This document shows, in pieces, positions 1 to 12,741 of a stretch of 64,000 nucleotides of DNA (position 1 is its first letter; each line of letters begins with the position of its first letter). The stretch is from Pycnopodia helianthoides. Lineage: Eukaryota; Echinodermata; Asteroidea; Forcipulatida; Asteriidae. The DNA is taken from the NCBI GenBank assembly GCA_032158295.1, contig CM063256.1, positions 12,322,953-12,386,952 on the forward strand. Direction: 5' to 3'. Under the pieces are notes generated by a model, which saw nothing but the letters and a program-made list of their open reading frames with translations, searched no databases and had not been told where the DNA came from. The translations under genes and the position numbers were made by a program.

Positions 1-195
1 ACTAAACACTTCTTGACCTTTTGGCAAGACCCCCTGCAAAAAATGGCCTCTCCTTGGAAAACCGTAGAGGGCGCACTGTATCAGGAATTGCTCATAATAA
101 TTAACAAAGGGCCAAACCACACCTGATCACAATACTTCATTTCTCGCAAACCACTTGAGTGTCTAGTTTTGGCACGGAGTGTCACACATACTTAC

Positions 196-313
196 ATCTC
201 TGCATTTGTTTGGTATATTCGGACATGTTGTCTGGTCTGATCGTTCGCAGGAACTTGATGTAATCATCGCTATGGTATTTGGTCATTTCTTCCATCACAG
301 CCTTGTGTGGTCT
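196..313 (-). CDS. HDAC1: HDAC coding exon 3
   Basis: Starts after acceptor ATACACAG and ends ...K-Q-M-Q-R plus one base (T), which fits the Phe codon that follows in known HDAC1. Donor GTAAGT occupies 195-190. The next exon lies left of the window. Confidence 0.96.
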
Positions 314-3300
314 CTGTGTATAAAAATACAAATATTTACAACAGGTGGGTTACATGAAGGTTCACATCAGACGACTCAGGGTTCTCCCCAGGAATTCTCA
401 AAACTAAGGGCATTCTGAAGACCAATTTTGGAAGTTTTACCAAAGCTTGATGAATTGAAATGAGGTCCTCTGCATGTGTTCTACTTGGTGTTTATCTTGG
501 TTTTAAAAGTTTAAAAGTTATCTTGGTTTTATCTTGATGAATTTTTTTTTTGCATGTGGGCTGCAATTTGGGAGTATCGACCCGATACACTAGCTTGTGC
601 ATGGGGAGATTCCTGCATGTCCCCAAAATCTGTCAGTGTCAAAAAGTTCAATGATTTTTAAGATACGACCCATAGAGCAACTGGTCCTCTCTCTCACTCT
701 TCTTTAATCTTGTGACATGTCTAACTGTAATTAGTTTAGGGTGACCGTGTAAAACCATGATTCATTTGAAGTGGATTGTGTCAAAGTACTTGCATTTTGA
801 CACCAAGTACTAAGACCATACAAGTGCCCTACAAGAGCTCGCAGGTTTTTAACAAGAGTCGCACAAATCAGTCACTTTTGGGAGCCAAACAGAATCGATT
901 TTCAGTGCATCCTTACCAGGGGTTAGTGACGAGAGGTATCAATATGGCATACTGCCCATGGTAGAGAGGCTATAACCACCCCCAACTCATCAAAAACCAA
1001 CTGCATGTTTACTTTGATAATGTTGGACTGCGGACTAAAACTGATCATGCTTTACATGAGATCAAGCATACCATCATAATCAGAGTTAGAATGATGAATG
1101 TTGTAGGATCCTATGATCAGTTGTGTTACTTGAGAAAACCAACCCATACCTCACTATGCCACAACAGTGGCATTTTGAGGCACACACATGCTGATGTAGA
1201 GAGTAGAGCCATTGCCCAAGGTGCTTCAATGAAGGTGATAAACTGGAGAAGCTGCACATTTACATGTAAAGTGCAGTGTAGTAAGCTTGGGCGTTATCCC
1301 TTTTTTTCAGCCACGATATATCGTCGAGAATATATCGCGATATTCGATATTATCGCGATTAATTTTTGATGACGTCATTCTTCTACAAATCTCACTGTGT
1401 GAGTTGTGGCTATATATGACTTATCATTGACACTGTTGTTCCAATCACCTATTCTTCCGGTTTTACTCTAAACCTATGGTATGAAAATGTGGGCCTATCA
1501 CTTACACACATTTAATGTGTTAACTGCGCATGACAGACTAGTCTTTATGTGTGCATAACTAAGTAGATCACGCTACTCGCACGTATGCAACACTCACGTG
1601 CGGTGATAAAACCCGTCTGCGTGAGACCGCCTGATCGCTAAGGCTTTGATGTTGGTTTTTTCAAAAACGAAACCCCGTCGGATCGGATCTGTTTGGGAAT
1701 CTTGCGGTCGCGGTCTGTGACTTGCAGCTCTTTGTTGCAGCAAATCGTCTCGACTAGGAGATTTATTGTTGCAAGATCGTCTCCACAAGGAGATTTATTG
1801 TTGCAAGATCGTCTCGGCTAGGAAATACATCGCGATACTTAACGATATCGCGATTTACCGATATCACGATTTTTAAAAACGTGACCCGATATCATAATCG
1901 TTTCAGAACTAGTATCGCGATATTCGATAATATCGTGGTATCGCCCAAGCTTACAGTGTAGAAAGGACTACTTTTGGTGGAGATAACATAATAACATTAG
2001 TCATTGTGTCAGTGGCAATCTGTGGCACTGATTGAACACACATCAGAGTTTACCATTTACTTTTTCAGTGAAGCGTTTTACATAGGACTTCAGAAATAAA
2101 CTAGCCAGCAGGACCAGTTCGAAATAATTTTGACTGGTCCTCGGGTGTTCTAACTGGCATTTGGCCAGCGGACCACTGTTAAGGGAGAACACTGCACATA
2201 CAAATACAATGGCAGGAAAGTGTGGCATGGATCAATGCACTGACGTGTACCTCGCATATGGGCATGATGAGAGATAATGCACCTATTTGAGGGTTAGTTT
2301 TGCCAAACCTTTTACTGGTATTATTGATGTGCTACAAGACCTTTACACCTTTGATATTGTGAAAGACTTTCTTGAAGATTTGAGCTCATGAAAGGAGGTG
2401 GATTACACAAAAGACACGAAAGGGTAAGCGGAAGCTGCCACCTCATCAATACTTAATCTATCTGTTGATTCTCAATGATGAGGTCATGCAAGGTCGCAGC
2501 AACCAGTTATCTTTTCAAATTTAGCCTGTACCATGGGCGAGGCGCATCAAGAAAAAACTATTTTAACTCACATAGATTTCCATTTTTCGGTAGAGTCCAT
2601 AGTTGAGGATGAGATTGTGCGTCATACGTATGCGGTGGGGCTTCATTGGGTGACCTTGCCCATAATAGTAGTTCCCTACGTCACCTGCAAAAGAATAAAA
2701 TGAACGCGGAATACAATTTGAAATGGAAAATACCACAAATCCTTGATAACAAAAGTTTCCCTTGAGCAGATCCAAAAAGAGCTATTTCTCTCGGTGGTCA
2801 GCAACTCGACTAACTCCCTTGAGTGAATTACTAGGATTCTCTCACGCTACCAACTGAACAAGAAAATATTGTACATAAACTGAACCCAAAAAAACTATTG
2901 AACTCTGATTATGGTGGCATGTCTGATCCCATGTAGAGCATGTGTGCAGTTCTCAGTATAACAGAATCAAACAAAAACTTGTTGCTTGATTTTGACAGGT
3001 AGTTAGGGTTAAAGCCATGTAAAAATAAATACCAGGTTATTGTGATTTTACCTTTTTAAAATTAAGGATAAATAAGGTCTTTTTTATTATTATTTTTCTA
3101 AGATTTAGAATCGTTTAGCAGTAGGAAGGTTAATAAATAGTGTCATTATATTTTTGTCCATCCCTTTTCACTATGCATGCTGCACCACCCAAAAAACAAA
3201 AACTTGTAGTGGATGCCAGAATATAATATCAAGTATAGTTTGTCTGTTGCTGTAGTTTTGTCCTCAAATCAAATGACGAAAAGACCTACCTGCTTGGATG

Positions 3301-4608
3301 TTTCAGGGTTGGGGCATGATTATTTCCCCTACACTTTGTTATCACAAAGTGTAAGGCATCGAAAATAATCATTTTGCTTTGTACATGTATGATCCACACT
3401 TGTGGTTTGTGATTTTGTGACTGTGAAGACAGGGTATAATATTAATAGTGCTCTATTTTTAATCCTAATCCATCCTGTAAAGGGTGTCGACATCTGCTCC
3501 TTTTAAAATGTACGCTGATTGGAATTGGTAGAAACGGTTAAACGGTTAACTGAAAGTCACAAGTTCCGTTTACCGTTCAGGAAGATAAATAGCAGGGGTG
3601 GATGCCTTACCATGTCTTGCAATTTGAGGAAAAATTAATGTTCCATTCAACTTATTTTTGCCTCGTTCAACAGTCATTATTTGTAAACTAAATGTTATCT
3701 GGTTGCAAGGAAATGGTTTTGAACCAGGAACGAGGCCTAATCAAACAATATCAGAATATGGGAGAAATGAAGAGCACTATCCATGGACTAACTTGGTTCA
3801 GATTAGTCCGACTCTTGGAGAAAGGAAGGACAGCAGAGTTCATTTTTAGCGTCAGGCCAGTAAACTCACGACTAGACAAGCCCGGTCTTGTGTTTTTCAA
3901 CTAAATAATACTTTACTGTGTAAATAAATTAACACCTTTGTTGAAAAATGATGATTGATGATGGCTACGGGTCTAAATAAGTATCTTTAAATTCTGCTGA
4001 GTATCCAAGTGTTCCCATTGAACAAATGGGATAAATCTTCTCTCAGTGCTAGTTCAACTCATTTTGATTCTGGTCTTGTAAAATAAATCTCGGTCCCAAA
4101 TTTTTTGTAACTTCCAAATCCAACCAAACCCTGCAGTCTTGGATTTTTTACCCCCAAATTCGAGCTTCAGACAGCCTAAACATTTTCTATGTCAGACACC
4201 AATATATAATCAATGAAAGCTCACTTTACATGTTCTGTACGATTAAAACTGCAGTTTTACAACCTATATCAAGATATATTTGAACAATTTCAAAGACAAT
4301 GTCCGGTGGTAAATAAAATTCAACAAAACATTTGATCTTGTTCCCAGACTACAAACAATACATATTAATACATATCACAATAGGGAACCATACTAGCCTA
4401 CTGTTCCTTTGCTTCAGTCGACAATCACCCTGTGACACTAAAGGAAAAACGATAAAAAAGCTTCTCAATAGGACACCTTTTCCGAATGAAAATTATCTAC
4501 TTCATCTAACAGTAATTGCCACGTTAATCAGTAGTTTTTTCAAGAACCCTAAAAGAGCTTACCATCGTAGTAGTAGCATACTCTTTTCTTGCTTCCAGTG
4601 GACGCCAT
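196..4608 (-). CDS. HDAC1: Class I histone deacetylase (HDAC1/2 type), 5' part, three exons, continues beyond position 1
   Basis: Zinc-dependent lysine deacetylase that acts on histone tails in nuclear corepressor complexes (Sin3, NuRD, CoREST in known animals). Three minus-strand exons join in frame: 4608-4563 (15 codons plus 1 nt), 2684-2572 (2 nt plus 37 codons), 313-196 (39 codons plus 1 nt). The 92 residues read match the N-terminus of HDAC1/2 almost without gaps: [20 protein letters not shown], then [20 protein letters not shown], then [13 protein letters not shown] and [15 protein letters not shown]. Lys30 in GQGHPMK corresponds to the inositol-phosphate-binding lysine of HDAC1. The catalytic His/Asp residues would lie in exons to the left of the window. 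The start at 4608 gives the usual short N-terminus and has G at -3 and +4. The donors are GTAAGC, GTGAGT and GTAAGT; the acceptors end TTTTGCAG and ATACACAG. HDAC1 versus HDAC2 cannot be told apart: invertebrates usually have one such gene. Confidence 0.96.
314..2571 (-). other. HDAC intron 2 (non-coding)
   Basis: No supported exon. The main content is the hAT-like element at 1282-1953. Positions 2103-2180 and 5745-5915 share a diverged repeat recognisable by its shared words 'cctcgggtgtt' and 'aactggcatttggcc'. Confidence 0.7.
1282..1953. mobile_element. hAT-like non-autonomous transposon with perfect 8-bp TSD
   Basis: Terminal inverted repeats begin TAAGCTTGGGCG at both ends (1282 rightward, 1953 leftward). 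They are flanked by an identical 8-bp duplication CAGTGTAG (1274-1281 and 1954-1961), the hallmark of hAT-type insertion. Subterminal DNA is rich in palindromic ATATCGCGATA words, at 1314-1365 and 1826-1935. The centre holds about three copies of a roughly 36-bp unit around GTTGCAAGATCGTCTC (1735-1825). No transposase reading frame is present; the element must have been moved in trans. Confidence 0.88.
2572..2684 (-). CDS. HDAC1: HDAC coding exon 2
   Basis: Enters in phase 1 after the acceptor TTTTGCAG and leaves in phase 0 at donor GTGAGT (2571-2566). Encodes [15 protein letters not shown] through R-K-M-E-I-Y, the first core strand and helix of the deacetylase fold. Confidence 0.96.
2685..4562 (-). 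other. HDAC intron 1 (non-coding)
   Basis: AT-rich with no supported exon. Positions 3853-3900 and about 4070-4170 hold diverged pieces of the dispersed element family seen best at 51517-51910 (words 'ggccagtaaactca', 'acaag..cggtcttgtgtttt'). Confidence 0.6.
4563..4608 (-). CDS. HDAC1: HDAC coding exon 1
   Basis: Encodes [15 protein letters not shown] plus the first base of a Gly codon, followed by donor GTAAGC at 4562-4557. In the presumed 5' UTR an upstream ATG begins 17 nt before the start, out of frame, and would overlap the main coding start if it is transcribed. Confidence 0.93.
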
Positions 4609-7204
4609 GCCGCTGAATTGTGCATGCAGGACCGACTGTGTGTATGTGTGTAGTGCATGCGAACAATACAAAAACAGCAAACAAATCTTCGCTGGTTGAC
4701 GCTACTTTTAATATGAATAGCTAAAATTGTGAGACGGGTACCGGTGCACTTTAGTGCATCTAGCTCCAATCGTCAAAAAAGATCATTGTTTCACGAGTGG
4801 AGACCCCCCCCCCCCCTGTAAAAACGAGACCGGGCTACAGAGCTAGAGACCCATACTTCTTAGTCCATAGAGAAAGGACATGCTTAGTCGGAATAAGGGT
4901 GGGAAACGGGTGAGGTTAGGGTTGTGGCTCTGAGCCTATATATGGATAGAAATAATCAGTTTCGTTTGTCTCAAAAAGCTGCAATTTAGGCGCCACTCTC
5001 GAAGGTTTTCAGAATGATGTGACCTTGATTTTTTACATGGATTTTTCCAAACGTTTGCAGTCATGGCGGCAGGGCATAAATGTGATTTTGAAATATTATA
5101 AAACTGTATATCATGAAGGTTGAAACCAACTTTTGAAATGTTACAATAAACAGTGGTAACTTTTGCTGCTAGTGCAGAAATTTGGGCAGGACTGTCTGGA
5201 AAAATAACTCAGCTCATCGCGGTGTAAATATTTTGGCGGGAAAGTGTGTCAAAGCGGAGGTTGACTTAGACACAATATTTTGATATAATGGGCGAGCTAA
5301 AAACTTCGAAATGGTCGAATTACATTGTGTCCTAGCGAGAACAGACACACACCGACTCAGAGGAACGGCTGTCTCATACAAGAAACAGTAAATATCTGTC
5401 TCTACCGGACCACCATCGCCACTGGGGTTTGTTTTTTTTTTTCTTCAGGGCACCTGCTATTCAGTTCAGCACGCTATACATTATGCAGGATGCTGTACAC
5501 AGGTTTTTTTATGTCTGTTTTGGAGAGTAGGTACCGTTATCACACAGCTCTGACCGTTATGGTGTCCTGCTGCCCTCTATAGTTGGTATTAGACCTTTCT
5601 TTTAATACGTCACGAGTCACGTGATAAAGCAATCCATTCTTGGTTGGCAAACTCAGATGTAAACAAACCGACCCCCGCGTAATTCAAGTGCACGTACCTT
5701 TTAATTTTTTTTTAATGGCCAGGGTTTGCCCTTAACTTTTTCAATGACTGGCCGGGCAGGACCATTTAGCTTGTTATTTCATAGTCCGTCACCTTTTTCA
5801 CTTGCATATTTCAAATGAAATAGGGATGCTTTTCAATACTGAACTATAGCCAGCATGACCACTTGGAGAGAATATTGATTGATCCTCGGGTGTTTTAACT
5901 GGCATTTGGCCTATACTTGTGCGGCTAAACCGATCAAGGATGACCCTCAATGCAATAGCCGTAACGAGGCTTTCAGCAGAGTTACGGGTATTCCACAATT
6001 GAGGGCAAAAGTTATCTTGGGAATATTCTACCATAGGCACTATATGATTCTTTTTTTTCTTCAGATTTTACCTTCTCTTCGAATGGTTTGAGAACTGCTG
6101 TAGTTTCCCTGCCACCCCAACCAAACACGAGTAATAATTTGATAATAAAACAGCCTCTCAGAGGCTGCCCGTGGTAAAACTCCCATCCCTTGAGTCTTCA
6201 GGGCGCTGCTTAAGCAGAAAATATTGCTTAAAGGAACATACAGAATTAGTCTAGTCAAATCTGTGGTTTGACCTAGACAAATTGCAACAGAAATGTTTTT
6301 TTTTGCAACAGTCTTTTCGAACCCTCCAAAGCAACATATCAAAAAAGTAGAAAAAAGTAAGTAGGGGAAATACGCATAATTTGCATAAATAAAAAATTGT
6401 CGTTTTCGCCTCTATTTTCACTAAGCAAATTTTTGTGCTTAGCAGCTCTATGAAATTGGGCCCTGGTGCGTCTACACACAGGGGATTTGTCCCCACAGAG
6501 ATTCCATATCCCAGACAGTGAATCGGGTATAAATTTTTCGTCTGAAAGTGAGTGACACTGACAGCACCCTCTTTTGAATCAACTTCCTTCAGCTCATGTT
6601 AATTTACCGCATGGGGGAAACACACACCGGAGGGGGGGGGGGGGTCAACATCCCCTATGGACACCAGTGTCACTCATAAGGAAATCTGTCCCCCGGAGAT
6701 TACGTCCTCTAGACCCAGTAACTTTGGCGCTGTACTCCTTGATTTAAAAATCTTTACACCAGCAGTCTAACTAGCGCCCTGATTCGGCTATTTGCTATGA
6801 TTTACAAAAAATGCCCCCAAAATGACGAAAAAAGACACACAGAAAAGCTTGAAAATCGCCCACTGATTTCTTGATAATATGTCAAAGAGATGCAGCATCA
6901 GGCAATCAATTGTACTCACGATCATTTTATGGTGTTCGAAACTGATGTTTTAAAGTTACAAACGAAGAAAAGATGTTGACAGCCGAAGTGACCAGTTACC
7001 CTTCCAACAACAGCGGTGCGGCAAATTGCCCGTTGGCAAAATGATGGCAAAATGGATCAATATTTTAAATGCGCTCAGTTTATGCGTCAATAATCGCCAA
7101 TCTATCTTCAACGCAATGTTACCGTTTTCAGTAAACACACCAATGGTTAACATGTGCTAATTTAATCATATTGTGATCGCATGAAGTCATATTAGAGATT
7201 TTGC

Positions 7205-7515
7205 GGACTTGCATTGTTTCAATTGCTATCGAAAAAAACGCAACCAAATTGTGGGGTCTTCAAATGAAATTTTCTTGACATCAGCAATATTGTTGGATTG
7301 AAAATTTATAGTCTGGAGGATTGGTACAAGTATGAGCGCCATAATCAGTGAACTTTTTATTATCTCAATTAGCACTTTCATTATGCGCGGTCTTGTTCCA
7401 AGGGCAGATTAAATAGTTTATTTTGAACACTTGTAGCTGCCTGCGCCAGAAGTAGAACTCCATGCACACCTGTTGGAAGTCAGCGCCGAGTCGCAGGCGG
7501 CAACATGTTTAAAGT
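7205..7515. repeat. Dispersed repeat, diverged inverted copy of 15385-15660
   Basis: Shares, in reverse order and orientation, blocks with 15385-15660: 'tgtggggtcttcaa', 'agcactttca', 'ttc-aagggc' and a block ending in 'ggcggcaacatg'. The pairing suggests an old dispersed element. Ends and target duplication were not resolved. Confidence 0.5.
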
Positions 7516-7534
7516 AAACAAATCTACGGAAGAG

Positions 7535-7951
7535 TTAAAGGGCATTCACAGAGAAAGAAATTTAAAATCATAATAAATGAGTTATATCTCATTATGACTT
7601 ATGCTAAGCAGTAAGTGATTAGTGATTAGTTTGGATTCACCAATCAATGTATGAATGGAAATAAACAAACAAACAAGTCATAGTGATAAGATGTCATAAC
7701 TATGGCGTATATATCTCATTCTGACTTAATTGACACAAGTCATAATTCTGACTTATGTTAAGTGATACATAAATAGTTTGGATTCACCAATCAGCGTATG
7801 AATGGAAATAAACAAACAAACATACAAACAAGTCATATCAATAAGATATCATAATTATGACTTGTACTAACTCATACTTATGAGGTACAAGTCATGACTT
7901 GTGAGATATAAGTCATGTGACTTTCTTTTAAATTTCTCAATGTCCCTTTAT
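7535..7951. mobile_element. MITE-like element with imperfect inverted ends and internal repeats
   Basis: The left end starts TTAAAGGGCATTCACAGAG and the right end reads, inverted, TAAAGGGACATTGAGAAATT, both leading into ATTTAAAA. The left flank is TTAA; the right has TTTA, one base off. Internally a segment containing 'agtttggattcaccaatca' through 'aaataaacaaacaaac' is repeated (7628-7677 and 7776-7829), with several short palindromes built on AGTCATAA/TTATGACT. Probably a decayed TTAA-type element. Confidence 0.65.
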
Positions 7952-10541
7952 GGCTTCCGTACAAATCTGCCTCTTGAACAAGACGGCGCACATTACTGTG
8001 AAGGTCACTAAAGTTACCGAGCCAATTTTACCCCCCTCCCCCCGCCCCAGAGTATAGATACTCAACATTTTATCATAAGACAAAAGACTTTGCATACCCA
8101 CTTCAACTACTGTTACCAAGCCAATAAATTGATGACCTCTGAGTGCCCCCCCGCCTCAAATTACCTCCTTATCCTACATTTCAGCAATATTTACACGCAA
8201 GAAGTTATCCCATCTAGCGGGTGCCGCGCTAAGCGCAGCGTCCTGCTAGTATAAATAAACATCCTACATCTTGTCTTTCCTACGTGGATATCTCAAGCCG
8301 GTTCATACTTCACGCGAAAGCGAAAGCAAAGGGAATCTTTTTGCGTCACAATTGGAAAAACAGTGTGTACAGATTTTTGCATCACCAAAATTTGTGCCAC
8401 AGTAACTTTCCCGTGGATTATGAACCAAGCTTAACACAGCGACACTTGACACAATTAAGAATTGAACACTCTTTCTTATTTCAAGCACAATCATTGTCTT
8501 AAAAGTTTACACCAACTCACTCTTTTAATTCATTTGGCATGGAGTTCTTTATACCCACATGTATTTTTTAACGAAAGATTTATCTATATCAACCAAGATT
8601 CTCTTTCAAGTTTGTTACATATTTAATACTTTCCACAATGAAGGGCTCATTTGATTTCAAATGACATAATTATGAATATATGGCAATTACAAAAGTTTTG
8701 AACAATACAATTGTTGGTGGGCATCAATTAAGCATGAAAAAACATTGTTACTTCGTTGACTCAACACTCATTGTTTTGATAGAACCTTGAATATAAATCG
8801 TAACATCTCTGGTCACCGTTACCATTATCAAAGACTACTGTACTCCAAGATATTATATGGCCCTTTTTTGAAATCAATGTCATGTACTGCAGTTTGCCGC
8901 GACTTGAAAAATCTTGAAAATTTGGCTCCATTCTCAGCAGTGGCATAACCTGGCATGGGCCTTCACTGCTCAAAACCATTGCCCCTCCCCCCATTTTTAC
9001 AAAAAAAAATGCACAATGAATGGTTTGTTACATTAAATAGCCCCCCTCAAAAAATACATGCCCCCCCCCCTGTCCAGTCCCCAGTGTCAAAGTGAATTTT
9101 TTAAAATTAAAATAAAAAGCAATTGCGAACCACCTTATTATTGACAAAAATAGCCCCAAAATCATAAAACCTTCAATGATTTACTCAAACACCAAAATCA
9201 TATCTGAAACACTTATCAATCTAATTGTTCAAAATATCCATTTAAAGGACAATGCACTATTATATTTATATTTATAAATGTGTAGACTAAAAAGCCCACA
9301 CATTTCAAAAAGTACACATCAATTGTTCCCATCATTGTTCAAACACATCAAAACCCATGACAAATTTGTACTCTCGTACATCCGCCAGAGATTGAACAAA
9401 TTTCTCCTTCGAAACAAGAAAACTTAGTTGAACACCTAGCACAAAAATACAGCACTTAAACGCACATTTGCACAGACCACATCCCAGCAGCTACACGTAA
9501 AATGTATTCGCATATTAATAGCACTCTACACTAAGGACGTCACTTTTTTTCCTCAAAGTGTCCGAATCTCAAACAACTGTTCTACCACTAGCCCTAACGC
9601 AATCACCGCCTCAACGCAACAGACCGCAGCAGTACAGTCAGTTCATGCGAGTAAACATACAGCGTGGACAAAATGTGCAAATTGGTGAAATTTGACACGT
9701 TGTCTGAGATCCGGGTACTGAGCGTCTATTTTGTTAGCATCAGTGTGGAGTGCCACAGCAAATCCCCATAGCTTATGCATGCAGAAGACTTTCAGTTGCC
9801 TACACAGGTTTATGATGCAATGGAAGAATGATAAAATAACAAATTTAAAAACCCCAAATTACATGAAATCTCAGTTCAAATAACGGCTAAAATAAAAAAA
9901 AAACCATTACATATTTAGCACAAGAGTAGTACTTATTTAAAAAAAAGTTTAATACAAAATAAATAAATATTAAACTCACTGCATGATTATAAAGTAAATT
10001 CCATTTTTAACCCTATTACTATCAAAGTCGAGAAAACAGCATTTGAAGTCTCCAAACAACTATTACTTATTTGGACTGCCGCAATCAAAATCTGATCAAG
10101 CTCATTCTTTCATCATTTTCACTAAAATTGGATCACTAGAATGAAATTTTCTCAGATTGGTTAAACGATGTGCTTGGTTTTTGTTATTAAAAAAGAGCAC
10201 ATAAGACTGTTAACACTTTGTCAAAGCAGCATTACAGTGTGTGGGCAACCTGCATGTATGCAAATTGGCAACAATAATTATAATAATAATAATGTTAATA
10301 GTAACAATAATGGACACTACTGTAGCACTGGTATCCGCTCATTTTAACACTTATGGTGCATGAACATTATTATCCCCGGTAACTCGGCCATTTAGTTAAT
10401 TCCTTATACCATCTCAGCTCCCTGGGGAGTATACAGCTACCAAGTACGAACCTTGTAGTACTTACATGTAGCTGATGAATTTGGATCTGTAAGGTTGTGC
10501 AATGATATTAAAAATTAGCAGCTTCCATAAAACTATGATCA

Positions 10542-10871
10542 GGGCCCAATTTCATAAAACTGCTTAGCAGAAAATGCTGCTTAACAAATTTCTTTGCTAA
10601 GCACAAAATGAGTCGCCGTCACAACATGTGCAAACTTTGTGGATTGGCTGGTTACCAGTTCTGCTAAGCAAGGTTTTCTGGACCCAATTTCAAAGAGCTG
10701 CTTAAGCAGATAATATTGCTTAATAATTTTCGCTAAGCAGAAATCGCAGGATACCAGTCAAAAATTGTACATGTGACATGGTAGCCTGGCCTGTAACCTT
10801 ATTCTGTTAAGCATAATTTTGGTTGCGCTTAGCTACTTTTTGTGCTTAAGCAGCTCTATGAAATTGGGCCC
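10542..10871. mobile_element. Two adjacent MITEs of the GGGCCCAATTTCAT family
   Basis: A partial copy (10542-10680) abuts a full one (10681-10871) whose ends are inverted copies around CCCAATTTCA(T)AGAGCTG and CAGCTCTATGAAATTGGGCC. Both carry internal GCTTAAGCAGA/TCTGCTTAG words. A second near-complete copy is at 53037-53229; diverged pieces lie near 6200-6465, 19590-19760 and 21005-21450. Confidence 0.8.
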
Positions 10872-11157
10872 TGGGGTTTAGCAAGTTTTTGTGCTTACAT
10901 GTTACAGGCTTTAAGGAAATTCAAAGAATTTAAAGAAAAGCCTTGGCTTGACACCAAACTGGTGGCAAAAAATCAGAGCAAACTGGAGAGAGTGCTGCAG
11001 CCTTCACAAGGTCATCGGGCTATAAGCATTCCTGACACCATCTCAACTCCTTAGGAATATGCAGCTAAATGAGCGCACAGGTTGATAACACTTCACATTA
11101 ACAATCTCTGCCCTCCCAGGTACCCATTTACCCCTGGGTGATGAGGAGCATTTATAG

Positions 11158-11499
11158 TTAAAGGTATTGTACACTTTTGGTAACAGCTCAAAATCAGTGT
11201 CCACATTTTGTGTGATTAAACATATGCATGAACAAACAAACCTGTGAAAGTTTGAGCTCAATTTGTCATAGAGGTCACGAGAAAATAGTGAAAAGAGATC
11301 CTATGTGTTTTCTGTTTTTTCAAATTATCGCGCGCGATAATTACTATTGTTTTACTCGTTTCTCAGAAACGACAGCATTTTAGGCAGAAATATTTTAAGG
11401 AACCCTTTCTACCACTACTTACTTTAAATCAGTAAGTTATGTGTGAATCTGTAAACATTGTGTTTCTCGATTCTTACCAATAGTGTACAGGGCCTTTAA
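11158..11499. mobile_element. TTAA-flanked MITE, family ending TTAAAGGTATTGTACAC
   Basis: Bounded by TTAA at 11158-11161 and 11496-11499. Ends are inverted: TTAAAGGTATTGTACACTTT against a right end that reads inverted TTAAAGGCCCTGTACACTAT. The centre carries the palindrome ATTATCGCGCGCGATAAT. Copies are at 48010-48347 (opposite orientation), and relatives of a sister subfamily are at 29620-30007 and 62851-63231. The TTAA target is typical of piggyBac-type transposition. Confidence 0.82.
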
Positions 11500-12312
11500 G
11501 TGTCACCCCCAGAAGGGTTCAATTTTAGGAGTGTTGCATATTACTACGTAATAATACATACTGTAACGAACACTAACTGTACGCTCTGTGTATAGAGGAA
11601 AGCCCCGCCGGGTGCGCTGGAGTAACCCCGTCGGATCATGGAAGGACAATGCTCAATGCTCCCACGGCAGCTGGCCTGAACTTTGTGTGAACTGTGCAAG
11701 GATTGGACGAATTCCCCGCGCATTGGCTGATGTATAACATTGTATAACAATTTATGTCAAGATAAGAGATTATCCAGGTGCGCTGGCAGGATTGGCGCCC
11801 TTTTTCTAGCATTGCGTTGCGTGTATGTTTTCTATTGTAAAAGAGTTCTAAAACTGATGTGGTCCAGAGCGGACGTGATGCTGAAGTTGAATAAAGGCTT
11901 GTTAAATGAAGTATTCTGATTGCCGTTGTGTTATCCTGTAGGCGTTTTGTGACAGGTTAAACAAGAACCCTAATAGGTCACCCTGCAATACACTAAAGGT
12001 ATATTGTTTTGCAGCATGCTATTTTGTCCTTGTAGCTGCTATGTACTAAATTGAATTTACATGATTGGTATTCTTTTTTACAATACTTATAAACAATTTA
12101 AATCAAAAAGCTTCCATTTTATTAACTTGATACCAGCATAAATACGGGTGATTTGCAACAGAGTGCGCCCTCTACAGTTGACCTTGTAGAGGCTTTTTCC
12201 CCCCAGCAGCAGTCGACTAAAGTCAATCGCAACAACTGTGCGGTTGAATGGTTTTATATGGTTGGTCAAATCGCTTGAAATTACCAAGAGTAGAGGGGTG
12301 AATGGTTAAATG

Positions 12313-12741
12313 TAGGGTCATCATTTGGTTTTTGTCAGCATTAATGCTGATTTATAGGTAAAATTATAGGTAACAATAATTAAAAGTCACCTGTGAAATT
12401 TTCAGTCGAATACAGTATCTACTTCATGAGAAAAGGCAAAAAAACTGTCACACTATTTTCACAAGAAAGTTAAATCCATCAAGTTAAGCAAGGTAACGGC
12501 ATGTCGCATCTCTGGCCGCATCCTTCGTGAACAGACACCAACCCTCAGAAATCTGAGAAATGATTCATGCATGAATCGTTTCTCAGATTCAAATGTTTTC
12601 ACTGATTTCTTATTAACGGGGGGACTTCAGATGAAATAATTTCACAGAATGCTTACGACAATTACAATCTTTTTGATAAGTAGGCATTAGCATAAACATT
12701 ACACAATTTCTTTTCGGGTCATTACCAAAATACGACCCTAC
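12313..12741. mobile_element. MITE, family ending TAGGGTCAT
   Basis: Starts TAGGGTCATCATTTGG and ends, inverted, TAGGGTCGTATTTTGG. It contains the conserved block 'cacctgtgaaa-ttttcag-cgaatacag', and near the right end 'gcacttcaga-gaaataatttc-caggatgctta' type sequence. Other copies are at 18661-19447 (interrupted) and about 41640-41990. It would fall inside a long 3' UTR of the thioesterase gene if the AATAAA at 12123-12118 (minus strand) is the real poly(A) signal. Confidence 0.7.

Noticed and set aside
179..418. Plus-strand 79-codon frame
   Set aside because: Antisense shadow of HDAC exon 3.
1305..1960. ATATCGCG palindrome cluster as a replication origin or insulator
   Set aside because: Explained by the termini of the hAT-like element with its 8-bp duplication.
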